32,962 nt of DNA from Alphaproteobacteria bacterium (GTDB lineage Bacteria > Pseudomonadota > Alphaproteobacteria > UBA828), in assembly GCA_022826345.1 (NCBI GenBank), contig JAJDVB010000152.1:1-32962 (forward strand), in the 5' to 3' direction. Positions 18,846 to 27,596 of this stretch are shown here, one piece after another. Within the stretch, counting starts at the first letter, position 1, and each line of letters begins with the position of its first letter. Under the pieces are notes generated by a model. The model was not told the DNA's origin. It saw only the letters and a program-made list of their open reading frames with translations, and did no database searches. The position numbers and the translations under genes are program-made.

Positions 18846-19705
18846 CGGTTGGCGCGCCCGCCGCGGCAATAGGTGAGGTAGAGATCGCGCAGCCGCAGGG
18901 TCACCGGCCCCGGCTCTCCGGTGCCGACCGGCTGACCGTCGATGCGAACGATAGCCCGGACGAAAGACGTGGTGCTGGTGAGGAAGGCCTCGGGCGCGGC
19001 CTGCGCCTCGGCCAGCGTGAACGGCCGTTCGTCGACCTCGATCCCGGCCTCGCGAGCCAGCCGGAGCACGGTCTGGCGGGTGATGCCGCCGAGGATGTTC
19101 GATTCGAGGTCGCGCGTCACCACGCGTCCGGCGTCGTCAACGATCCAGGCGTTGGTCGAGGAGCCCTCGGTGACCCGCCCTTGCGGGTCGATGAACCAGG
19201 CCTCGTAGGCGCCCTGCTCGCGCGCCTCCTGCTTGGCCAGCACGTTGGGAAGCAGCGAGACCGACTTGACGTCGCAGCGGCCCCAGCGACCGTCTGGAAT
19301 CGAGACGACCTCGGCGCCGCGATCTGCCTCCGCGGTCTCGGGCCATTGAACCGAACGTGCGGTGAGAACGACGGCGCCCTCAGCGTCCTCCGGGAAAGGA
19401 TGATCCCGCGTTGCCGCGCCGCGCGTGACCTGCAGGTAGACCATGCCGTCTCTTACTCGGTTCCGGCGCAGCACCTCGCGGGTCACCAGCCGGAGCGCAT
19501 TGCGCGGAATTGGCAGGTCCATCCTCAGCTCGTGAAGCGAGCGCTCCAACCGGTCCAGGTGCGGCTCTTCGTCGATCACCCGGCCGCCGAAGACGGCCGC
19601 GACCTCGTAGACCCCGTCCGAGAACTGATATCCCCGGTCCTCGACGTGGACGTGCGCCAGGTCGTGGCGCACGTAGCGGCCGTTCACATAAGCGATGCGG
19701 GACAT
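18842..19705 (-). CDS. dat: D-amino-acid aminotransferase (class IV PLP)
   Basis: A 287-residue fold-type IV aminotransferase that interconverts D-alanine and D-glutamate type substrates. It begins with YVNGRYV and DRGYQFSDGVYEV, has the PLP lysine in CDVKSVSLLPNVLAKQ, the phosphate-binding VTEGSSTNAWIV and the cofactor loop GGITRQTVL. Product D-amino acids would feed peptidoglycan. It begins 12 bp after trkA and is probably in the same transcript. Branched-chain and D-amino-acid enzymes of this fold are hard to separate by eye; the D-specific reading follows the N-terminal pattern and length. Confidence 0.85.
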   Translation of the reverse strand: MSRIAYVNGRYVRHDLAHVHVEDRGYQFSDGVYEVAAVFGGRVIDEEPHLDRLERSLHELRMDLPIPRNALRLVTREVLRRNRVRDGMVYLQVTRGAATRDHPFPEDAEGAVVLTARSVQWPETAEADRGAEVVSIPDGRWGRCDVKSVSLLPNVLAKQEAREQGAYEAWFIDPQGRVTEGSSTNAWIVDDAGRVVTRDLESNILGGITRQTVLRLAREAGIEVDERPFTLAEAQAAPEAFLTSTTSFVRAIVRIDGQPVGTGEPGPVTLRLRDLYLTYCRGGRANR

Positions 19706-19717
19706 GCAGGCCTCCGG

Positions 19718-21094
19718 TCAGAAGAACTCCAGGCGCACGGCGAACATCTGCTCGATCTTCTTCACCGCGCGCGCCGCCGCCAGCATCACGACCCGGTCAT
19801 GCTCCTGAACGACCGTTTGCGGGCGCGGAATGATGACCTCGTCGCCACGCACGATCGCGCCCACGATGATTCCGGTGGGCAGCTTGGTCTCCATGAGCGG
19901 TTGGCCGACGATGGGTGACGTTCCGAGAGCTTCGGCCTCGATGATTTCGGCGGCGCCGTCGCGGATCGAATGCACCGCCAGAATACGGCCGCGCCGGATG
20001 CGCTGCAGGATGGTCGAGACCGTCGACTCGCGCGGGCTGACCGCAACGTCGACTCCGAGGCTCCCCATCAGCGGCCCGTAGCTGGAATTGTTGACAAGCG
20101 AGATCGCGGTCCTGCAGCCGGCGCGCTTCGCCAGCAGAGCCGCCAGGATGTTCACCTCGTCGTCGTTGGAGACCGCGATCACTGCCTCGGCGAGTCCGAT
20201 GTTGATCTCGATGAAAATCTCGGGGTCCAGCGCATCACCGCCGATGATTGTGGCCCGGCTGAGCCGCTCGGCCAGGTAGCGCGCACGCTCCGGCAGCAAC
20301 TCGACAATCTTTACGTCCAGTCCTGGATGAGTCTCCTCCAGCTCCTGCGTCAGGAAGTAGCCGATGTTGCCGCCGCCAATAATGACGACCCGGCGCGCCT
20401 CCGGCTCCTCGTGCCCGAACACGGCCATGCCGCGCGCAACGTGCTCCGAATCCACGGCGAAATAGACTTCGTCCCCGATGAGCATCTGGTCGTCGCCGCG
20501 CGGCACGATGAGCCGTGAATCCCGGCTGATCGCAAGCACCATGATGTTGAGTTCGGGAAAGAGCTCGGTGAGCTGGCGGAGCGGCGTGTTGATGATGGGA
20601 CAACCTTCCTCGCAGCGCACCGCGATCACGCGTAAACGCCCGCCGCCGAATGGCAGCATGTCGAGGGCGCCCGGCACCTGAAGCCGGCGCTCGATGGCAC
20701 GGGCGACCTCGATCTCGGGCGAGATAATCAGGTCGATCGGCATATGGTCGCGGCTGTAGAGCTCGGCCCAGGCCGGGTTGAGGTAGCTCTGTTGCCTCAC
20801 TCGCGCGATCTTTTCGGGCACGTCGAAGAGGGAATGGGCGACCTGGCAGGCCACCATGTTGACCTCGTCCGAGTGGGTCACGGCGACGATCATCTCGGCG
20901 GTCTTGGCACCTGCCTCTTCGAGCACGTCGGGAAGCGATGCATTGCCGACGATTGCCCGCGCGTCCACCGTGTCGGACAAGCGCTGCACGACCGCCCGGT
21001 CGCTGTCGATCACGGTCACGTCGTTCGCCTCGTTGGCAAGCTGGCGCGCGATGTTGGCGCCGACCTGGCCGGCGCCGCAGACGATGACCTTCAT
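19718..21094 (-). CDS. trkA: Trk system potassium transporter peripheral subunit TrkA
   Basis: A 458-residue cytoplasmic NAD-binding regulator of the TrkH/TrkG potassium channel. It has two RCK units. The first begins MKVIVCGAGQVGANIARQL with GxGxxG at 7-12. The second begins near residue 233 with VVIIGGGNIGYFLTQELEE. Each is followed by a TrkA_C domain. No trkH lies in the window. The start at 21094 overlaps the ntrX stop by ATGA; the frame stays open upstream to 21490 only because it runs inside ntrX. Its link to ntrYX is a conserved alphaproteobacterial arrangement. Confidence 0.96.
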   Translation of the reverse strand: MKVIVCGAGQVGANIARQLANEANDVTVIDSDRAVVQRLSDTVDARAIVGNASLPDVLEEAGAKTAEMIVAVTHSDEVNMVACQVAHSLFDVPEKIARVRQQSYLNPAWAELYSRDHMPIDLIISPEIEVARAIERRLQVPGALDMLPFGGGRLRVIAVRCEEGCPIINTPLRQLTELFPELNIMVLAISRDSRLIVPRGDDQMLIGDEVYFAVDSEHVARGMAVFGHEEPEARRVVIIGGGNIGYFLTQELEETHPGLDVKIVELLPERARYLAERLSRATIIGGDALDPEIFIEINIGLAEAVIAVSNDDEVNILAALLAKRAGCRTAISLVNNSSYGPLMGSLGVDVAVSPRESTVSTILQRIRRGRILAVHSIRDGAAEIIEAEALGTSPIVGQPLMETKLPTGIIVGAIVRGDEVIIPRPQTVVQEHDRVVMLAAARAVKKIEQMFAVRLEFF

Positions 21095-22554
21095 GGGCTG
21101 TTCGGCTTGTCGACGCCAGCGGGGCTCGTTTGCGCAGCTCCCTTCCCGTCGCCCCCGTTCCCATCGTGCTCTCGGTCCAGCACGCCCAGCGAACGCAGCT
21201 TGCGATGCAGCGCCGAGCGCTCCATGCCGATGAATTGCGCGGTGCGCGAGATATTGCCGCCGAATCGTTTGATTTGGGCGTGCAAATAATTTCGCTCGAA
21301 CTGCCGTCGGGCGTCGCGCAAGGATAGCGCCATCAGGTCGGCCTGGCTTGAGAGCGCCTGTGCCACCCCAGGCCTCGGCCTGAGGGCTGCCCGGATCATG
21401 TCCGCACCAATCGGCCCGTTGGCGGGCATCGGTGCCACCATGAGTAGCCATTCCACGAAGTTGCGGAGCTGACGCACGTTGCCCGGCCAATCGAACGACT
21501 GCAGCATCGCGATCCCGTCGCTACCAATCTCGCGCGGCGACACCCCGGCACTGTCTGCCGCCTGACGAATGAAGAAGTTTGCCAACTCGGGAATATCCTC
21601 CCGGCGGTCTCGGAGCGCCGGCACCTCGATGGGCGTGACCAGCAATCGGTAGTAAAGGTCTTCGCGAAAGCGCCCCTGCTCTATCTCATTCTCCATGTCC
21701 CGCGTCGTCGCCGCCATCACGCGGATATCGACTTCGATCCGCTGCGAACCGCCTTCGCGCTCGAACGTGTGCGCCTGCAGGGCACGCGCAATCTTGCCCT
21801 GAGTTTCGAAGGGCATGTCGGCAATCTCATCGAAGAAGAGCGTGCCGCGGTGGGCGCGCTCGAACGTGCCAATCTTGCGTGAACCGGCGGCGGCAAGCCC
21901 GTCCCCCTCGCTGCCGAACAGCTCCAATTCCACACGCTCGGGTCTCATCATCGCTGCGTTGGCTACAACAAACGGCCCCGACGAGCGGCGCGAGCGGCTA
22001 TGGATCAGGCGCGCGAGCACCTCCTTTCCAGCCCCGGCGGGGCCGGTAATGAAGACTCGCCTGTCGGTTGGCGCCGCGCGCTCCGCAACCGTTCTAATCT
22101 GCTTGATTGCCGGCGAAGAACCGATCAGCTCCGTCGCCTCGCCAGCGCGCAGCTTCAACTCGGCGACCTCCCGCCTTAGTTCGGCTGCCTCAAGCGCGCG
22201 CGCGACCGTAATAAGCAGCCGGTCGCTGTCGAGCGGCTTCTCGATGAATTCGTAAGCCCCCTTCTTGATGGCGGCGACGGCAGTGTCGATGGTGCTGTGT
22301 CCGCTGATCATGATGACAGGCACTTCGGGATGCCGGTGCATAACCCCGTCCAGAACGTCCATTCCGTCGAGCTCGCTTCCCTCCAGCCAGACGTCGAGGA
22401 TGACGAGTGACGGTAGTGGTCCGGCATCGATTGCCTCGATTGCGGCGGCGCCATCGGCGGCATCACGCGGCGTATACCCGCCGTCCTCCAGGATCCCGGC
22501 AATGGATTTGCGGACGTAGGGTTCGTCGTCGACGATCAGAATATCGTGGGCCAT
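21091..22554 (-). CDS. ntrX: Nitrogen assimilation response regulator NtrX
   Basis: A 487-residue NtrC-family regulator: receiver domain (1-120) with phospho-acceptor Asp54 in VILDVWL and Lys106 in EKP; AAA+ domain (about 143-375) with Walker A GPAGAGKE (171-178), Walker B GTLFFDEIADMP and arginine-rich REDLYYRL; Fis-type helix-turn-helix at the C-terminus (GGNISRTAQFIGMERSALHRKL). The sigma-54 contact loop GAFTGA is missing: the segment after ELFG reads SEGDGLAAAGSRKIG. This agrees with reports that many alphaproteobacterial NtrX proteins do not act as classic sigma-54 activators. It overlaps ntrY by 19 bp and trkA by 4 bp. Confidence 0.96.
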   Translation of the reverse strand: MAHDILIVDDEPYVRKSIAGILEDGGYTPRDAADGAAAIEAIDAGPLPSLVILDVWLEGSELDGMDVLDGVMHRHPEVPVIMISGHSTIDTAVAAIKKGAYEFIEKPLDSDRLLITVARALEAAELRREVAELKLRAGEATELIGSSPAIKQIRTVAERAAPTDRRVFITGPAGAGKEVLARLIHSRSRRSSGPFVVANAAMMRPERVELELFGSEGDGLAAAGSRKIGTFERAHRGTLFFDEIADMPFETQGKIARALQAHTFEREGGSQRIEVDIRVMAATTRDMENEIEQGRFREDLYYRLLVTPIEVPALRDRREDIPELANFFIRQAADSAGVSPREIGSDGIAMLQSFDWPGNVRQLRNFVEWLLMVAPMPANGPIGADMIRAALRPRPGVAQALSSQADLMALSLRDARRQFERNYLHAQIKRFGGNISRTAQFIGMERSALHRKLRSLGVLDREHDGNGGDGKGAAQTSPAGVDKPNSP

Positions 22555-24818
22555 TGGCTTTCACCCCTCGTCGGCAAGGGAGGCTCCGTCCCGGCCGCGG
22601 CGAAGACGAGCGTGACACAGGCACCGCCTTCGGCCCCGTTCTCGAGGATCAACCGGCCACCGTGATCCTCCATAATTCTCCGCACGATGGCGAGGCCGAG
22701 GCCCGTGCCATCGGCGCGGTTGGTCACATAGGGCTCAGTCAATCTGTCGCGCAGCTCGTCGGGTAGCCCCGGCCCGTTGTCCTCGACCTCCACCCGCCAG
22801 TGCCCGTCGACGTCAACCACGCGAATGACGATGCGCCCTGGCGGGCCGGCGTCGGGTGCTCGACTCTCGATCGCTTCGACGGCGTTCTTGAACACGTTGG
22901 TAAGCGCCCGGCCAATCTGGTGTACGTCGCAGTCGAGGTAGACGTCGTTGTCGGGACGCTCAATTTCGATGGCGATCTCGGGGTTCGCCAGACGGTGCAG
23001 GGCGACCGCTTGCTCGACGATGCCCGTCAGCTCCGCCCGTTCGATCACTGGCGCCGGCATCCGCGCAAATGACGAGAACGCATCGATCATTTGGCGTATG
23101 TCGCCGACCTGACTGACGATGATGTCGGTGCAGTCCTCGAACACTTCCGGTTCGGTGCTGATCTCGCCGAGATATCGACGCTTCAGCCGCTGGGCGGAGA
23201 GTTGGATTGGGGTCAGAGGATTCTTGATCTCGTGGGCGATGCGCTGGGCTACGTCGGCCCATGCCGCCCGCCGCTGGGCCGACACCAGAGCGGAGATGTC
23301 GTCGAAGGTAACGACAAAGCCGTCGATCCGTTGGCCTTCCCGTTCGGTCACGATACGCACGAGCAATGTTCGCCTGCGCTCGCCGCGAACCAATTCGACC
23401 TGATCCTCGACCAAGGGCTGGGGCTGCGCTCGCGCCTGAGACAATAGGTCGGCCATTTCCGGGACTGCCTCCTGGAACGCGTGGCCGGAGAGGTCGTCCT
23501 GCCCCGCGTTCAGCAACGCAAGCGCGGACGGGTTGGGCAGCGTGATCCGCCCGTCTGCGTCCAGGCCGATGACGCCGGCGGAGACGCCGGCAAGCACCGC
23601 CTCGGTGAAGCGACGCCTTTCGTCCAGTTGCAGGTTGGCATCTTGCAGCTCCTGCTGCTGGCTGTGGATTTGACCGGTCATCCGATTGAAGGCGCGGCTG
23701 AGAGAGCCCATTTCGTCGTCTTGCGGAGGTTCCTCGACACGCGCTGCAAGCTCGCCGGCGCGAACCCGGTCCGCAGCAGCGATGAGGCCACCGATCGGAT
23801 GGGCGATGCGGTTGGCGAATTGGAGCCCAAGCCACACCGCTGAGAGCAGGACCAGAAGAGCGACCAGGATGAAGATCATCACGAAGGTGATTTGGATGCC
23901 GTAGCGCTCATCCTCGAGGCGCTGGTAGTCCCTCGTCACGGCCTGGATTTGGCGGGTGTGAGCGATCACGTCTGGTTGCAACGACCGTGCCACATAGAGG
24001 TAGCTGTCGATGAATCCGCCGAGCTTGATCAGCGCACGCACGCGGTCTTCCTCGGCCGGAAGGATCACGAGGCGCCCCTCAGCCGCGGCATTCATGGCCC
24101 AATCGGGCACGGGATCGATCACTGCGGCGAGACCCAGGTCGCTGCGGGCCAGGATATCCCCGTTGCGGCGGAGGATAACCGCGTCGGTAAGCGAGAGCGC
24201 ACTGGCAGTGTCGTTCAGGAGCCGCGGCATGAGCTGAGGGCGTCGCGCAAGATGAACGGCCTGACCGTTGAGCTGCAAGGCCGCAGCCAGGGTGCTGATG
24301 CGAATGCTGTCGCCCTGCTCTTGCACGTAGGTCTGCGCGACGACCAGAGAGCGGTTGAGCGCAGTCGATACCTTCTCACTGAACCAGGACTGCATGCCGA
24401 AATGGAGAAAGAGCGCCGAGAACACCGCGACGACGATGGTCGGCGTCAAAGCCACGAGGCTGAACAGCGCCGCCATGCGGATATGCATGCGCGCGCCCGC
24501 TGCCCCACGACGGCGCTCCATCCAGAGCTTCACCAGCTGCGAAGCGACCAGCGCACCGAGCAGGAGCAACAGCACCAGGTCGATGTTGAGGAGTATCAGG
24601 ATGGTCTGGGGCTCGGGGCCGAACGGCGCCGATCCGCTCATCGTGGCGTAGGTGATCGCACCGCAAATCACCGCGGCGCAGGCCAGCCCGATGGCGAGCC
24701 AGCGCCGCACATCGGGACGCTGCAACCACGACACGAAACGCTGGCGCAACGCGCTGCCCGCTGAGCGCGGGTCCGCGCTTGCGGCGGCCTCGGTTCGGAT
24801 CAGCGCCTCGTCAGCCAT
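22536..24818 (-). CDS. ntrY: Nitrogen-related sensor histidine kinase NtrY
   Basis: A 760-residue membrane kinase. Transmembrane segments are at about 40-60, 72-98, 114-140 and 307-333, with a periplasmic sensing region of about 165 residues between the last two. A HAMP domain (334-388), PAS domain (404-510) and HisKA with His529 in RIAHEIKNPLTPIQL follow. The ATPase domain has the N-box NVFKNAVEAIE, G1 DNGPGLP and G2 GTGLGLAIV. It would phosphorylate NtrX in response to nitrogen or redox state. ntrB and ntrC, often just upstream, are absent; a cupin gene lies 33 bp upstream instead. Confidence 0.96.
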   Translation of the reverse strand: MADEALIRTEAAASADPRSAGSALRQRFVSWLQRPDVRRWLAIGLACAAVICGAITYATMSGSAPFGPEPQTILILLNIDLVLLLLLGALVASQLVKLWMERRRGAAGARMHIRMAALFSLVALTPTIVVAVFSALFLHFGMQSWFSEKVSTALNRSLVVAQTYVQEQGDSIRISTLAAALQLNGQAVHLARRPQLMPRLLNDTASALSLTDAVILRRNGDILARSDLGLAAVIDPVPDWAMNAAAEGRLVILPAEEDRVRALIKLGGFIDSYLYVARSLQPDVIAHTRQIQAVTRDYQRLEDERYGIQITFVMIFILVALLVLLSAVWLGLQFANRIAHPIGGLIAAADRVRAGELAARVEEPPQDDEMGSLSRAFNRMTGQIHSQQQELQDANLQLDERRRFTEAVLAGVSAGVIGLDADGRITLPNPSALALLNAGQDDLSGHAFQEAVPEMADLLSQARAQPQPLVEDQVELVRGERRRTLLVRIVTEREGQRIDGFVVTFDDISALVSAQRRAAWADVAQRIAHEIKNPLTPIQLSAQRLKRRYLGEISTEPEVFEDCTDIIVSQVGDIRQMIDAFSSFARMPAPVIERAELTGIVEQAVALHRLANPEIAIEIERPDNDVYLDCDVHQIGRALTNVFKNAVEAIESRAPDAGPPGRIVIRVVDVDGHWRVEVEDNGPGLPDELRDRLTEPYVTNRADGTGLGLAIVRRIMEDHGGRLILENGAEGGACVTLVFAAAGTEPPLPTRGESQWPTIF

Positions 24819-24851
24819 GGCCCCTGCCGCTTGCCCGACCGCCGAGCAGGC

Positions 24852-25211
24852 TCAGCTATCGGCCTCGCCGCCGGGCGGGCCGTAGAACACGACCCACACG
24901 TAAAGGTCTTCGCTGAAGTCCTCGAACACGTGCCGCACGCCGGCAGGCACGAACAGCACATCGCCGGGCTGGAAGGGATGGCTCACCGACCCGTTGCGAA
25001 AGGTCCCCCGGCCGCTCATGACCACGTAGACCTCGTCCTGGTCGTGGGGCTGCTGCGGGTCGGTGCCGCGTGGGGCGTAGAGGCCGACACGGAGCGTCCC
25101 GCGGGAGATCAGCTCGGCCCAGGGCGTGCCGCCCGTCGGAACCTCGGCGAGAGCCGCCACCGCCTGGGCCAGCGTGACCTGGCGTGGCGCGCCGGTCGGG
25201 TCTCGGCTCAT
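24852..25211 (-). CDS. Small cupin-domain protein
   Basis: A 119-residue single-domain cupin. Motif 1 is seen around HDQDEVYVVMSGRGTFRNG and motif 2 in PGDVLFVPAGVRHVFEDF, giving a likely metal site with the two-His-Glu plus His pattern. Function is not predictable from the fold. GAGAGGAAA lies upstream of the ATG at 25211. It starts 47 bp after the SnoaL-like gene and ends 33 bp before ntrY, so all three could be on one transcript. Confidence 0.8.
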   Translation of the reverse strand: MSRDPTGAPRQVTLAQAVAALAEVPTGGTPWAELISRGTLRVGLYAPRGTDPQQPHDQDEVYVVMSGRGTFRNGSVSHPFQPGDVLFVPAGVRHVFEDFSEDLYVWVVFYGPPGGEADS

Positions 25212-25258
25212 GCTGCCATTTCCTCTCCTTCAATGCAGACGCGTGACGCAGCCGCCGG

Positions 25259-25666
25259 TCAGCGGCCGTCGTCCCAGACCCAGGCGATCTGCTCGGTGTC
25301 TTCGTACGCCTGCCAATGAACGATGGCGCCGTCCTTGATGCGGAAGTACCAGGCCGTCTCCTGGTGAAGGAGACGGCCCGTGTTCTTGGCGGCCGATGTC
25401 TCGTCGATGAGCACCATGACGTGTTCGCCCTCGCCGAACATCAGCGTCACCGTGTGGTCGCGGATGTCGAGCAGTGCCCCGATCGCCTGGAAGCACTGCT
25501 TGATCGGCTCGCGCCCCTGCCAGCGGCCCGCCCAGGCCACCTTGAAAGAGCCTGGCAGGACTACCACTGCGTCCTCGGCAAGCAGGCTCATCATGGTCTG
25601 GCCGTCGCCGCCCTTGATCGCATCCAGGAACTGCTGAACGACCCTTTTCGGTTCGTCGTCTGCCAT
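25259..25666 (-). CDS. SnoaL-like/NTF2-fold protein
   Basis: A 135-residue protein of the NTF2-like superfamily. The N-terminal helix VVQQFLDAIKGGDGQTMMSLLAEDAVV, the GREPIKQCF helix and the C-terminal strand FRIKDGAIVHWQAYEDT are characteristic of SnoaL and ketosteroid-isomerase-like proteins. This fold includes isomerases, hydrolases and non-enzymes, so no reaction is assigned. It heads the leftward transcript toward the cupin and ntrY, and it diverges from the amidase operon. Confidence 0.8.
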   Translation of the reverse strand: MADDEPKRVVQQFLDAIKGGDGQTMMSLLAEDAVVVLPGSFKVAWAGRWQGREPIKQCFQAIGALLDIRDHTVTLMFGEGEHVMVLIDETSAAKNTGRLLHQETAWYFRIKDGAIVHWQAYEDTEQIAWVWDDGR

Positions 25667-25791
25667 GATCGTCTGCTCCCTGCCGTGGATGCTTGCCCGC
25701 CCGCCGCTCTACACGCCGCAGGCCTCTGTCGACAGGTGCGAGCGGTTGCGCTTAGCTGACGAAAGCTTCATTGCCACGCTTCCGGTTCGAT

Positions 25792-25806
25792 GCAGGGGCC
25801 CCCTGC
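25792..25806. promoter_or_regulatory. 7-1-7 perfect inverted repeat in a divergent promoter region
   Basis: GCAGGGG, one base, CCCCTGC. It lies between the SnoaL-like gene (minus) and the amidase operon (plus), 33 bp before the -35 box at 25839. Its placement suits an operator for a transcription factor; no regulator gene is adjacent. Confidence 0.45.
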
Positions 25807-25838
25807 CCTCACCGGCCATATGGTGACGCCCGCTCATA

Positions 25839-25866
25839 TTGCACCCCTGCCCCGGTGCTGTATACA
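25839..25866 (+). promoter_or_regulatory. Probable promoter of the amidase operon
   Basis: TTGCAC (25839-25844) and TATACA (25861-25866), separated by 16 bp, resemble sigma-70 -35 and -10 boxes. The first start codon downstream is at 25905. Confidence 0.55.
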
Positions 25867-25904
25867 GGGCCGTCCTGCACTTCCGCGCCTCCGAGGTGCC
25901 GCTC

Positions 25905-26105
25905 ATGGCCAGGATTTCCGCCGAGTTCATCACCGCCCAGGCCGTGTCGGCGGGGCGCAAACCGCCGAGCGCGGAACGCGCAGCAGCCCTTGCTGCCGCG
26001 GTGGAGCTGATGATGCAAGCGGCCGACGATGCGGCCTCCGGGCTCGCCTTCGAAAGCGAACCCGCGCACATCGTGACCGCCATGAATGAGACCGCGGCGC
26101 GCTGA
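25905..26105 (+). CDS. Small helical protein preceding amidase (possible GatC/AtzG-like partner)
   Basis: A 66-residue protein beginning MARISAEFITAQA. It is almost all helix-forming: an Ala-rich helix (ERAAALAAAVELMMQAADDA), then an acidic LAFESEPAHIV segment and a short tail. Its stop is one base before the amidase ATG (TGA, G, ATG), so the two are translationally coupled. Small helical partners such as GatC and AtzG precede and wrap amidase-signature enzymes, and the size, acidic C-terminal segment and position fit. I do not recognise a family signature, so the role is inferred from position. It might also be folded as an N-terminal regulator of unrelated type. Confidence 0.6.
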   Translation: MARISAEFITAQAVSAGRKPPSAERAAALAAAVELMMQAADDAASGLAFESEPAHIVTAMNETAAR

Positions 26106-26106
26106 G

Positions 26107-27519
26107 ATGAGCGACGATATCCACCTGCTCAGCCTAGTCGAGCTCGCCGACGCCATCGCCTCCCGCGAGCTCTCGGCGGTCGAGGTGATGACGGCGACTG
26201 TCACCCGTGCCGAGCGGCTTCAGCCGGTGCTCAACTGCTTCATATCGCTGCAGGCGGAGGCGGCGCTGGAGAGCGCGGCCGTGGCCGATGGCGCGCTCGC
26301 ACGGGGCGAGGCGCCGGGCCCGCTGCACGGCGTGCCTCTCGCCCACAAGGACATGTTTTACCGCGCGGGTCACGTCACCACCTGCGGCTCGCGCATCCGC
26401 AGGGACTTCGTGCCGGACCACGACAGCACCGCCCTCGCCCGCCTCCATGGGGCCGGCGCGATCTACCTCGGCGGGCTCAACATGGCGGAGTTCGCCACCG
26501 GCCCGACCGGCCACAACGAGCATTGGGGCGACTGCCGCAACCCGTGGAACCAGGATCACATCTCCGGCGGCTCGTCGAGCGGCTCCGGCGCCGCGGTTGC
26601 AGGCCGCGTGGTCTTCGGCGCACTCGGCTCCGACACGGGGGGCTCGGTGCGGCTGCCGTCAGCCTGCAACGGCGTGGTGGGCCTGAAACCCACCAGCGGT
26701 CTGGTCAGCCGCCACGGGATCATGCCCCTCTCCCATACCTTGGACACGGTGGGGCCGCTCACGCGCACGGTGTGCGACGCGGCGCGGATCGTGAGCGTGA
26801 TCGCGGGCCACGACCCGCGCGATCCGACCTCAAGCAGTCGGCCCGTGCCCGATTACGAAGCTGCGCTGACGGAGGGCGCGCGGGCCCTCAAGATCGGCGT
26901 GCCGACCAGCTACTTCTACGATCTCGCCACCGACGAGGTGCGCTCGCTGATGGAGCGGAGCCTCGATGTGTTGCGCGATTGCGGCGTCGCGGTGGTCGAG
27001 GTCTCGGTGCCCGACATCGAGCGCATCAACAATCTCTCCAACGTGATCCTCTCCACCGAAGCGGCGGCGATCCACGAGCCTTGGCTGGTCAGCAGGCCCG
27101 AGGACTATCAGGAGCAGGTGCGCAACCGCTACGAGCCCGGCCTGCACGTCCCGGCGGTGAAGTACATCCAGGCGCTTTCTGCCCGCGCCGGGCTGCTGCG
27201 CGAGTTCGTCGAGACCGCGCTTGCCGGCGTCGACGCGCTGCACACGCCGGCCATTCCCTTCCCCATCCCCACGCGGGAGGAGACCAATGTCGGCGGCGGT
27301 GATCGCATGGCGGCGATGGTTGCGGGCCTGAGCACGTGCACCCGCGCCGCCAACTACCTCGGCAGTCCTGGTCTTATCGTGCCCTGCGGCTTCACCGAGA
27401 GCGGCCTGCCCGCCGCCTTCCAGCTCATGGGACGCCCGTTCTCCGAGGCGACCCTCTTCCGCCTCGGCCACGCCTACCAGCAAGCGACCGACTGGCACAC
27501 CCGGGCCCCCAACCTATAA
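26107..27519 (+). CDS. Amidase-signature family amidase
   Basis: A 470-residue serine amidohydrolase. The Ser-cisSer-Lys triad is present with family spacing: Lys81 in LAHKDMF, cis-Ser156 in GGSSSGSG and nucleophile Ser180 in DTGGSVRLPSA. It hydrolyses an amide or carbamoyl bond to a carboxylate and amine or ammonia; it resembles GatA, allophanate hydrolase and catabolic amidases. No gatB is present and the neighbours are catabolic, so a role in tRNA amidation is unlikely. The start at 26107 lies one base after the small upstream gene; an alternative ATG at 26086 is inside that gene. Confidence 0.92.
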   Translation: MSDDIHLLSLVELADAIASRELSAVEVMTATVTRAERLQPVLNCFISLQAEAALESAAVADGALARGEAPGPLHGVPLAHKDMFYRAGHVTTCGSRIRRDFVPDHDSTALARLHGAGAIYLGGLNMAEFATGPTGHNEHWGDCRNPWNQDHISGGSSSGSGAAVAGRVVFGALGSDTGGSVRLPSACNGVVGLKPTSGLVSRHGIMPLSHTLDTVGPLTRTVCDAARIVSVIAGHDPRDPTSSSRPVPDYEAALTEGARALKIGVPTSYFYDLATDEVRSLMERSLDVLRDCGVAVVEVSVPDIERINNLSNVILSTEAAAIHEPWLVSRPEDYQEQVRNRYEPGLHVPAVKYIQALSARAGLLREFVETALAGVDALHTPAIPFPIPTREETNVGGGDRMAAMVAGLSTCTRAANYLGSPGLIVPCGFTESGLPAAFQLMGRPFSEATLFRLGHAYQQATDWHTRAPNL

Positions 27520-27596
27520 TCCCCCGGTCCACGCCGTGCGGGCGGGGCGCGGTCAACACAACCCAGGAATCTCTACGGAAGGCGAAAGCGATCCCG

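Noticed and set aside
21095..21490. An N-terminal extension of TrkA upstream of 21094
   Set aside because: It runs inside ntrX in another frame; MKVIVCGAGQVG at 21094 is the normal TrkA start and overlaps the ntrX stop by ATGA.
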